A DNA stretch of 64,000 nucleotides from assembly GCA_035644815.1 (NCBI GenBank), contig DASQNU010000253.1, positions 4,939 to 68,938 on the forward strand. Reading direction: 5' to 3'. Of the stretch, positions 43,513 to 52,200 are shown one piece after another. The stretch comes from Brevibacillus_F sp035644815. Its GTDB lineage: Bacteria > Bacillota > Bacilli > Brevibacillales > Brevibacillaceae. The translations under genes and the position numbers were made by a program. A model generated the notes under the pieces. That model was not told the DNA's origin. It saw nothing but the letters and a program-made list of their open reading frames with translations, and did no database searches. How positions within the stretch are numbered: position 1 is the first letter of the stretch; each line of letters opens with the position of its first letter.

Positions 43513-45864
43513 ATGAGTATCGTGGAACGAGATTGGCAGGAAGAGCAAATGCGTGTCCAAGAGGTTATCAACATCATTGAGAATCGCATCGACACCTTGC
43601 AAGAGCAGGTTGGCGGCATTCAGGCAGACATTGTGGACATCCGCAAAAATTTTTGGGAGGATGTCACCGTCAATTTTGACGATGCCCACGAAGCCGCAGA
43701 GACCTACGCCAGCATCAAGCAGCAAGCCGAAGTATTGTCCGAACGGGAAAGGATCCACCGCCACGCCCAGAAGCAGCTAAAAACGATGCTTCGCCTCAAG
43801 CAGAATCCGTATTTCGGACGGATCGACTTTCAGGAAGAAGGTGAACCGGGTCCGGAACAGATCTATCTCGGGATTGCTTCCCTGCTCGACGACGATGAAG
43901 CATCCTTTCTAATTTATGATTGGCGCGCCCCTGTGGCCAGCCTCTATTATGATTACCCGCCCGGTCCAGCCTCTTATGAAACACCTGGTGGCACCATCGA
44001 TGGAACCATGGATTTGAAACGGCAATATATCATACGCGACGGTCAAATCCGCAGCATGTTTGACACCGGCGTGACGATCGGCGATGAGCTTTTGCAAAAT
44101 GTATTGGGCAAACAGTCCGATACCCAGATGAAAAGTATTGTCGCTACGATTCAAAGAGAGCAAAACCGGATCATCCGCAATGAACGCAGCCGCCTTTTGA
44201 TCGTACAGGGCGCAGCCGGAAGCGGCAAAACGAGCGCGGCTCTCCAGCGTGTCGCCTATTTGCTTTACCGCTACAGGGAAACGCTGCGCGCCGAACAAAT
44301 CGTGCTCTTCTCCCCCAATCCGATGTTTAACAGCTATGTCTCTACCGTTCTTCCCGAGCTGGGCGAGGAAAATATGCAGCAAACCACCTTTCAAGAGTAT
44401 TTGGAGCGGCGTATTGGTTCGACATTCAGACTCGAAGATCCGTTTATGCAACTGGAATATGTGCATACCGCTAGCTCAGATCCTGGCTATTCCACCAGAT
44501 TGGCGGGCATTCAATTTAAATCCTCTGTCGCTTTCCTCCAAGTGCTGGAGCGTTATCTGGATCGACTGGGGCAAGCAGGCATCCGTTTTCACGACATCCA
44601 ACTTCGTGGCGAAACGCTGATTTCTGCTGAACAGATCGCTGAGTATTTCTATTCGCTGGATCGCTCCTACCGGATTCCTAATCGCATCACACTGGTGGTC
44701 CAATGGCTCCTAAGCCAACTGGATGATCTGGCCCGCAAAGAACGTAAGAAACACTGGGTAGAAGACGAGATCGAGCTGCTGGACCAAGACGACTACCGGG
44801 AAGTGTATGGGGAGCTCCGCAAAAGAAAACGGGCCCGAGGCGACACCTTCGACGACCACGAGCTTGAGCAAAAGCTGCTGGCCAAAATGGTCGTGGACCG
44901 CTACTTCGAGCCCATCCGCGCTCAGGTGAAACGCCTGCGCTTTATCGATATGCCGTCCACGTATAAGCAGTTGTTTACGGAACCGGCAGAAGCACTCTTC
45001 ACCGATCGTGATTCTCCTCTGCCAGCTGCATGGAAAGACATTTGCAATCAGACGGTGGAACGCTTGAACCGCTCCGAGCTGACCTATGAGGACGCAACGC
45101 CCTTTCTCTATCTGAAGGAACGGATCGAAGGGTTCCGCACGAACACTTCTGTCCAACACATCTTCATCGATGAAGCACAGGATTACTCACCGCTTCAGTT
45201 CGCTTTTCTCAAGCGACTGTTTCCATACAGCAAAATGACGGTCTTGGGTGATCTAAACCAAGCAATCCATGCCCATGCGGCCGATAATGCTTTTTCCCAG
45301 CTTGCTGCCCTTTTCGAGGAAGCACAGACCGAGACCATTATTTTGACGCGAAGCTACCGTTCTACCCGGCAGATTATCCAATTCACCCAAGGCATGATTC
45401 CAGGTGGAGATCAAATCGAACCGTTCAACCGTGATGGCCAAAAGCCTACCGTAACAAAAGCAACCGACCTTACCGATCTCACTGCCAAAATCGAAGCGCG
45501 AGTGCATGCATTGCAAGCAGAAGGACACCGGACGATTGCGATTATCTGCAAAACGGCGCAGGAAAGCCGTAACGCATACGAGTCCCTGCAAGCTGTCCTC
45601 CCGCTGCGTCTGATCGAAAAGGAAACCATCTCCTTTGCACCCGGCATACTGGTCATCCCCTCCTATCTCGCAAAAGGGGTGGAGTTTGACGCGGTCATCA
45701 TCTACAACGCATCCCAGACACATTATGGCGAAGAGAAGGATCGAAAGCTGTTTTATACTGCCTGTACGCGGGCCATGCACGAGCTGCACCTATACTATCT
45801 GGATGAACTCAGCTCGTTTGTCCAAACACTTTCCCCCGACACCTATACGCTGGAAGAATATTAG
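43513..45864 (+). CDS. helD: RNA polymerase recycling helicase HelD
   Basis: 783 residues from the ATG at 43513 (AAAAAAGGAGCG upstream). N-terminal coiled coil (1-90) that in known HelD enters the RNA polymerase channel, then superfamily 1 helicase parts: Walker A QGAAGSGKTSAALQR near 240, FIDEAQDYSPLQF (Walker B), VLGDLNQAIH, and a late motif CTRAMHELHLYYL. Known HelD frees stalled RNA polymerase using ATP. Length and domain order fit the Bacillus class. It stands alone, with a hairpin after its end. Confidence 0.92.
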   Translation: MSIVERDWQEEQMRVQEVINIIENRIDTLQEQVGGIQADIVDIRKNFWEDVTVNFDDAHEAAETYASIKQQAEVLSERERIHRHAQKQLKTMLRLKQNPYFGRIDFQEEGEPGPEQIYLGIASLLDDDEASFLIYDWRAPVASLYYDYPPGPASYETPGGTIDGTMDLKRQYIIRDGQIRSMFDTGVTIGDELLQNVLGKQSDTQMKSIVATIQREQNRIIRNERSRLLIVQGAAGSGKTSAALQRVAYLLYRYRETLRAEQIVLFSPNPMFNSYVSTVLPELGEENMQQTTFQEYLERRIGSTFRLEDPFMQLEYVHTASSDPGYSTRLAGIQFKSSVAFLQVLERYLDRLGQAGIRFHDIQLRGETLISAEQIAEYFYSLDRSYRIPNRITLVVQWLLSQLDDLARKERKKHWVEDEIELLDQDDYREVYGELRKRKRARGDTFDDHELEQKLLAKMVVDRYFEPIRAQVKRLRFIDMPSTYKQLFTEPAEALFTDRDSPLPAAWKDICNQTVERLNRSELTYEDATPFLYLKERIEGFRTNTSVQHIFIDEAQDYSPLQFAFLKRLFPYSKMTVLGDLNQAIHAHAADNAFSQLAALFEEAQTETIILTRSYRSTRQIIQFTQGMIPGGDQIEPFNRDGQKPTVTKATDLTDLTAKIEARVHALQAEGHRTIAIICKTAQESRNAYESLQAVLPLRLIEKETISFAPGILVIPSYLAKGVEFDAVIIYNASQTHYGEEKDRKLFYTACTRAMHELHLYYLDELSSFVQTLSPDTYTLEEY

Positions 45865-45906
45865 TAAAGCTTGGCTACGCCAAGTTTTCGGCGGAGCCTT
45901 AGTTGC

Positions 45907-45957
45907 AAAAAAGCCGCTGCTCGTGACTCCCATTCACTTGCAGCGGCTTCGCTTATT
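45907..45957. terminator. Bidirectional terminator
   Basis: AAAGCCGCTGC... arms AAGCCGCTGC and GCAGCGGCTT with a 19-base loop between helD and the convergent transporter. Confidence 0.75.
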
Positions 45958-47179
45958 CTTTTACCGTTTGACGGCGTCTTACCAACAAGAGATAGCAGAG
46001 AATGGCGCCTACATCCGCCGCAGCGATGACAATCCCCATCGGGACGGCTGTCTGACTACCTCCCATCCCTACCAGTGGAGCAACAATACCACCAAAAACA
46101 AAGGAGAGCACACCCAGTAAAGCAGAAGCGCTGCCTGCCGCGTTCCCTTGATTTTGCATCGCCAAGGAAAAGCCTGTAGCCGAGACAATCCCTACGCTCG
46201 ATACGACCACGAACAACGGAATCAGCACACCATAGAGTCCCGCTCCGAGCATAATCATGGTGAACAAGGTGATCCCTCCGACCGCCGCATAAAGCAAGCC
46301 GCCGACCAGCAATTTCGTCTCACCAAGCTTCCCAACTAATCTACCTGTCACCTGCCCTGCAATGATGATCCCTAGTCCGTTGCAGGCAAAAATCAGACTG
46401 AACGTTTGCGGTGAAACACCGTAGATCTCCTGCAATACAAACGGAGACCCGGAAATATAAGCAAACATGGCCGCGGTCACCAGCCCCTGACAGATCGCAT
46501 AGCCCATAAACACACGATCACTGACCAACCTGCGGAAGGTGGAAAAGGTATTGCTGATTCCTCCTTTGGAACGACGCTCGCTCGGCAAGGTCTCCCGCAA
46601 GCCAAACAACACGGCTACCAGCATCGCAAGGCCAATCAGAGCAAGCACGACAAATACCCCTCGCCAGGATGTAACCTGCAAAAGCTGTCCACCGGCAATC
46701 GGCGCCAGGATAGGTGCAGCCCCATTTACCAGCATTAATAGGGTGAAGAACTTCGTCAATTCTGTACCCGCATACATATCTCTGACCACCGCCCGAGAGA
46801 TCACGATGCCCGCCGAACCAGCCAGTCCTTGAACAAAGCGAAGCCAGACAAACGTCCAGATCGAAGGCGCCCATGCACACAGCAAGGAGGAAATCGCATA
46901 CACGATCAGCCCGATCAGCAGCGGAACGCGCCGCCCTCGAACATCACTAACCGGTCCTGCCAGCAGCTGCCCAAGCGAAAGACCCAGCAGGCAAGCGGTC
47001 AAGCTGAGCTGAGCCAAAGAAGTGCTGGTCTCCAGATCCCCTGCCAGATTTGGCAACGCAGGCAAATACATATCAAGCGATAACGGCCCAAACGCCGATA
47101 ATGAACCGAGTATCAGTGCCATCCACAGACGACCTGATTTTTTTGCGGGTGTTGCGTAAGTTGTGCTCACATCATTCAT
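45953..47179 (-). CDS. Bcr/CflA-type multidrug MFS transporter
   Basis: 408 residues, twelve membrane helices. LSAFGPLSLDMYLPALPNL is the start signature of Bcr/CflA drug exporters, followed by the loop GPVSDVRGRRVPLLIG (motif A) and SAGIVISRAVVRDMY. AAAGGAAATG precedes the ATG. It may export chloramphenicol-like or peptide drugs by proton antiport; substrate unknown. It is 20 bases from lplJ and could be cotranscribed. Confidence 0.92.
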   Translation of the reverse strand: MNDVSTTYATPAKKSGRLWMALILGSLSAFGPLSLDMYLPALPNLAGDLETSTSLAQLSLTACLLGLSLGQLLAGPVSDVRGRRVPLLIGLIVYAISSLLCAWAPSIWTFVWLRFVQGLAGSAGIVISRAVVRDMYAGTELTKFFTLLMLVNGAAPILAPIAGGQLLQVTSWRGVFVVLALIGLAMLVAVLFGLRETLPSERRSKGGISNTFSTFRRLVSDRVFMGYAICQGLVTAAMFAYISGSPFVLQEIYGVSPQTFSLIFACNGLGIIIAGQVTGRLVGKLGETKLLVGGLLYAAVGGITLFTMIMLGAGLYGVLIPLFVVVSSVGIVSATGFSLAMQNQGNAAGSASALLGVLSFVFGGIVAPLVGMGGSQTAVPMGIVIAAADVGAILCYLLLVRRRQTVKE

Positions 47180-47198
47180 ACTACATTTCCTTTCTCTC

Positions 47199-48185
47199 TT
47201 ACAGCACTAATTCCAACCACTCTTCTTTTGTAATCGGCCCGAAATAATAGGGCAAATCATACTGCTCCCACAGCCGGGACAGCGTTTCCCGGTCATAACG
47301 CAGGCCAGCCAGCTTATCCGTGATCTCGGTGCTGTCTCCTCGGCCAAAAAAGTCGCCATAGATGGCCGCCGAGGTAATGATGCCGCCTTCCACGAAAAGC
47401 CTCACATCAAAGGTGCCCGCTCCTAACCGCTGCACGCGCTTCACATTGAATGCCGGCGACTTGCCATAGTTCCAGTTCCAATTCTGGTAGCGTTCGCGGG
47501 AAATCTCATGAATCCGCTCCCAATCTGCCTCGGTCAACACATATTGCTCGACCTGTGAGCCTGCAAATATCGATTCCAACAGATGCTGGCGGAATGCCTC
47601 GATGCTCATTGGCTCACGCATAAATTCCGAGATGTTGGCTACGCGGCTCCGGACGGACTTGACTCCTTTTGACTTGAATTTTTCAGGATTCACGTTCAGT
47701 GCGGAAGACACATTTTCCATCTGCGAATGGAACAGCAGTGTACCGTGTGTGAACATGCGACCTCTGGTGGAAAACTGAGCATTTCCCGAAATTTTACGTT
47801 CTCCTATCTGAATGTCGTTGCGCCCCGTCAATTCCGCTTCTACCCCTAACTGATGAAGCGCCCGAATCACTGGTTCGGTAAACTTTCGATAGTTGTGAAA
47901 CGAATTTCCATCATCCTTGGTGATAAAACTGAAATTCAAGTTGCCCAAATCATGATAGACCGCTCCGCCGCCGGACAAGCGCCGGACTACGTGGATCCCA
48001 TTCGCCTCCACATATTCCGTATTGATTTCCTCCACCGTATTTTGGTTTTTACCAATAATAATCGATGGCTCATTGATGTAGAACAGCAAATAGTCCTCGT
48101 CCGCAGGCAGGTGTTTTAACGCATATTCCTCAATCGCGAGGTTAATGCGCGGATCGGTAATGTTTTGGTTGTCGATAAAACGCAT
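47199..48185 (-). CDS. lplJ: Lipoate--protein ligase
   Basis: 328 residues, GGAGGGATAGC before the ATG. Attaches free lipoic acid to E2 subunits and GcvH. Motifs: VVRRLSGGGAVYHDLGNLNFS, GRNDIQIGERKISGNAQ with the adenylate-binding lysine, and RMFTHGTLLF. It matches B. subtilis LplJ well in length and order. The C-terminal accessory domain (about 245-328) is present. Confidence 0.94.
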   Translation of the reverse strand: MRFIDNQNITDPRINLAIEEYALKHLPADEDYLLFYINEPSIIIGKNQNTVEEINTEYVEANGIHVVRRLSGGGAVYHDLGNLNFSFITKDDGNSFHNYRKFTEPVIRALHQLGVEAELTGRNDIQIGERKISGNAQFSTRGRMFTHGTLLFHSQMENVSSALNVNPEKFKSKGVKSVRSRVANISEFMREPMSIEAFRQHLLESIFAGSQVEQYVLTEADWERIHEISRERYQNWNWNYGKSPAFNVKRVQRLGAGTFDVRLFVEGGIITSAAIYGDFFGRGDSTEITDKLAGLRYDRETLSRLWEQYDLPYYFGPITKEEWLELVL

Positions 48186-48209
48186 ACTGCTATCCCTCCG
48201 TAGGTTCCA

Positions 48210-49058
48210 CTAGACCAAGAATAGATTCTTCAAATAATGGTACAACCCGTCCTCCCGATATGAGTAGGGCGTCACTTCATCCGCACGCTCCTTGACATGC
48301 TCGGCAGCGTTTTTCATCGCGACCGCATGCCCGGCATACTGGAACATCGGCAGGTCATTTTCGCTGTCGCCGACGGCCACAATCTCTTCATTGCTGATGG
48401 AGAAGCGCTCCAGCAACAGCTTGATTCCGGTTGCCTTCGAGACATTCGCCACCATGATTTCAACATTGTGCTCAGTCGAAGAGAATGTCGCAAACGCGGT
48501 TTCCTGCTTGCGAACCTCCAGATCGCTCCGAAATTTCTGGATCGCAGCGAGATCACGACTGAAAAAATAGATTTTTGCCACACTGCCCGCATCTAGCGTA
48601 GACTGCCAGTGGATTTGCTCTTTCATCGCATTTTTCCGGGACAGCCACTCATTGATTTCAACCGTTTCCGGCTTTGGGTCGGTGATCTGTTTGTCAAAAT
48701 AGCCACGATCCACTTCCAGGGAGACACGCGCCCCTGCATTCGGATGCACTTCATAGTAGATCTCTCGTTTGCGCGCTTCCTCCACCAGATCATGGACGAG
48801 ACGAGGCGAAAGAGCATGCTGCACCAGCTGCTCCTCTCCCACAAATACCGCCATGCCATTCGAAGTCACATACCCGTCCACTTCGAGATCTGCAGGAGAC
48901 ACGTCTCTGATTTCGCGCGGAGTCCGTCCCGTGGCAATAAAGACATAGGTGCCGCGCTGACGCAGTTCTTTTAGCAACTGGCGCAGATTGTCGCTGACAC
49001 GATTCTGCTCATTCAACATCGTACCGTCCATATCGAGGACAATTGCTTTGTATGGCAT
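48210..49058 (-). CDS. Cof-type HAD-IIB phosphatase
   Basis: 282 residues. DMDGTMLN, IATGRTPRE, K in VSKATGIKLLLE and GDSENDLPMFQYAG are the four HAD motifs; a C2 cap spans about 80-200. Acts on small phosphorylated metabolites; substrate unknown. It lies 24 bases before lplJ in the same direction, so the two (and perhaps the transporter) may form one unit. Paralogue of the gene at 25000. Confidence 0.9.
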   Translation of the reverse strand: MPYKAIVLDMDGTMLNEQNRVSDNLRQLLKELRQRGTYVFIATGRTPREIRDVSPADLEVDGYVTSNGMAVFVGEEQLVQHALSPRLVHDLVEEARKREIYYEVHPNAGARVSLEVDRGYFDKQITDPKPETVEINEWLSRKNAMKEQIHWQSTLDAGSVAKIYFFSRDLAAIQKFRSDLEVRKQETAFATFSSTEHNVEIMVANVSKATGIKLLLERFSISNEEIVAVGDSENDLPMFQYAGHAVAMKNAAEHVKERADEVTPYSYREDGLYHYLKNLFLV

Positions 49059-49180
49059 TTTCTCTCCAGCCCTTCTATCTTCAGCTTCTCTATCGCGACT
49101 CGATGATTGTATAGCAACTATTTACAACTATATACTGAAACAGGTCGTATTCAAATCGAGAATTATTATGTTTTGATGAT

Positions 49181-49217
49181 AAAAAGATCCCTCTGCAGCT
49201 ATACAGAGGGATCCTTC
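49181..49217 (-). terminator. Terminator of the giant FN3 protein gene
   Basis: GATCCCTCTG and CAGAGGGATC arms next to an A/T-rich flank (AAAAA on the plus strand), just after the stop at 49222. Confidence 0.85.
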
Positions 49218-49221
49218 TTGT

Positions 49222-52200
49222 TTATTTTTGAACTTTTACTACCGTTTCACCCATTACCAAGAATCCATTCACGTAACCTCTGAAAGAAACGGTCACGTCA
49301 GATGGTGTCCATGTGAAATCGGAACGTTCAAACTTAAATTGTCCTTGCTTGGCTTGATTGTAATATCCATTGTTACTTGCCAGAGCCTTTACACCGTTAA
49401 GCGTAGCCGTCTTCAGATCGAAGCCTTCCGTACTGTAACCTTTCGGCAGGCTTACGCGAACCGTAAATACGCCATTGTTGCCCTTCAATACTTTTGGTGT
49501 TACTTCGATCGTTGCAGGGATATACACATTCACTTGTTTTTGAATTGTCGTTGTCAATCCAGCAGCATCGGTTACCGTTACATTGATTTTGTACGTACCT
49601 GGCTTGCTAAACACGAATGTGCCGCCATTCTCTACGACTTTGCCAGTGGACTCATTTGGTCCAATGACAGTCATTTTTTCACTAGCGATACCCGACAACT
49701 GATCTTTCGCTACATAGGTTAGTTGTACGGATTCAGCCAGCTTGTACAACTCTTGAAGTTCCATTGTAAGGACTGGTGCAGTCTTATCGATCTTCACTAC
49801 TACAGTCTTATCCACTTCTTTGTTTCCAGCTTTATCAACCGAGTAGTATACGATCGTATGGATGCCCTCTTCCCGAACGGTGAGAGAAGATCCTTCTACG
49901 AATGGAGCCCCGTTTACAGCATAGAAGGTTTTTTCTACCCCACTAAGCGCATCTGTAGCAGACAAGGTTACATCTACATCTGCCTTCGCCCAAGCAGTTG
50001 GAGCAGTCGCTTCTGTTACCGGTGCTGTTTTATCTACTTTTACTTCGATCGTTTTCACTTGTTCAGCATTGCCTGCAAGGTCAACCGAATAGAAGGATAC
50101 TTTGTGCACGCCTTCTTCTTCAACCTTTACAAGTGTTCCCTCCGTAAATTCGGAGTCGTTGATGGAATAGAAGGTTTTCGCTACGCCACTGGCAGCATCG
50201 GCTGCAATTAACGTAAACTCTTGACCGGACCATTCAGGGATCTCACTTGTTTTGGTTACCGGCGCTGTTTTATCCACTTTTACTTCGATCGTTTTGACTT
50301 GCTCAGCATTTCCTGCAAGGTCAATCGAATAGAAAGTTACTTCGTTTACGCCTTCCTTCTCTACGGTTACGGTTGTGCCTTCTACAAAAGAAGAACCGTT
50401 GACCGCGTAGAATGTCTTCGCTACTCCACTCTCAGCATCAGTAGCGGCAAAGGTGACAACTCCGTTTTCCTTTTGCCATCCAGCCGGAGCGGTATAAGTA
50501 GTTACCGGAGCTGTTTTATCAACTTTTACCTCAATTACTTGTGCTTCTTCTTTATTTCCTGCCTGGTCAACCGAGTAGAAAGATACTTGATTCAATCCTT
50601 CTTTCTCGATCTTAACCGTTGTCCCTTCAACAAAATCGGAACCGTTCACCGAGTAGAAAGTCTTCGCCACTCCACTCGCTTCGTCATTAGCCGTTAAAAC
50701 AATCTCCTCAACGGACCATTCTTTAAAATCACTTGCTTTTGTGACTGGAGCCGTTTTGTCTACCTTAACCGTAATGGTTTTGGCAGCTTCTTTGTTTCCG
50801 ACTTTGTCTACGGAATAGTAGGAAACGTTGTAAACGCCCTCGCTGTTGAGTGTAACCGTTGAGCCTTCTGCAAAAGCAGCATCGTTTACGGAGTAGTAGG
50901 TTTTCGCAACACCTGTCCCACTGTCAGTAGCCGACAAGGTAACCTCAACTGGAGTTTTGTTCGTCCAATCAGTTGGTGCTGTCGCAGTCGTTACCGGAGC
51001 CTCTGTGTCCACGATCAGCTTAGCTACCACTACATTGGAAGGTTTGGATTCACCAAACGAATTGCTGAGAGATGTCACATAGAACTGGTGATCCGCATAC
51101 GACAGATTGGACACCGTAAATGACAGATTGTTTAATCCTTTTGTCAACAACACAGGATTTCCATCAATGATTTCATAAACGTTGTATCCATTTGCGTAGG
51201 TGACAAAGTTCCAGGAAATCTGAGCGCTTGTCTCGCTGGTTAGCTTCAGATTTGCCACTGGTGGCTGCATGATCGGATATACGATCGTTTCAGACACTCG
51301 ATTGGATGGAGCGGATTCGCCAAAACGCGTGTTATACAGCGTCAATTCGAAGTGATGGGTATCTTCAGACAAATTATAAACTTTGTAGGTCAGAGCGGTA
51401 CCTTTATAAAGCAGTTGGCGAGTATCACCTTTTACTTCATACAAACGGTACTCGTTCGCCCATGTAGCAGCTGACCACGTGAAGGTCATATTATTCACGT
51501 TAAAGACCGATTTTTTCAGTTCTGGCGCTTGAAGAACAGGCCATGCCAGAGTGAATGTCAATTTGCTGGCTACTGGAGATTCTCCGAACTGATCACTGTA
51601 CGAAGTCACCTCGTAGCTGTATTCTCCCTCAGGCATGTTGAGGTACTTCGCATACGCGGTTGTCACTGTACTCTTCAAGACTCTTTGACCGTTGACGATT
51701 TGATAGACTTTATAGGCAGTAGCGTAGGACGCCGCATCCCATTTCAAGGTAATGTCGTTGCCACTTGTAATCGTCTGTGTCAAATCAGCAGGCGGCTGCA
51801 TGGTTGGGAATTCCAAGGTAAAGGACACTTGGCTTCCTTCCGGCGATTCGCCAAATTCATTGCTGAAGGAATGCACTTCATAGAGATACTCGCCTTCAGC
51901 TGAGTTCGGGAACGAAACAGCCGCGCCCGTTACAGTCTTCTTCAACACTTTCTCTTCGCCAATCACTTGATAGACTTTGTAGGAATTGGCGTACGTGACT
52001 GCACTCCATTTCAACGTTACGTCATTGCCATTTGCAATCGTATAAGTGAGATTGGCCGGAGCTTTCATGACACTTTGAACTAAATCAAGAGTCAGCTTCG
52101 CGCCTACTTGAGATTCTCCAAAACGTGTGCTGACCGAGTGAACGAGGTACGTATGCTCACCTGCAGCTACGTTGGTAATTGTTGCACCAAGCGTAGACAC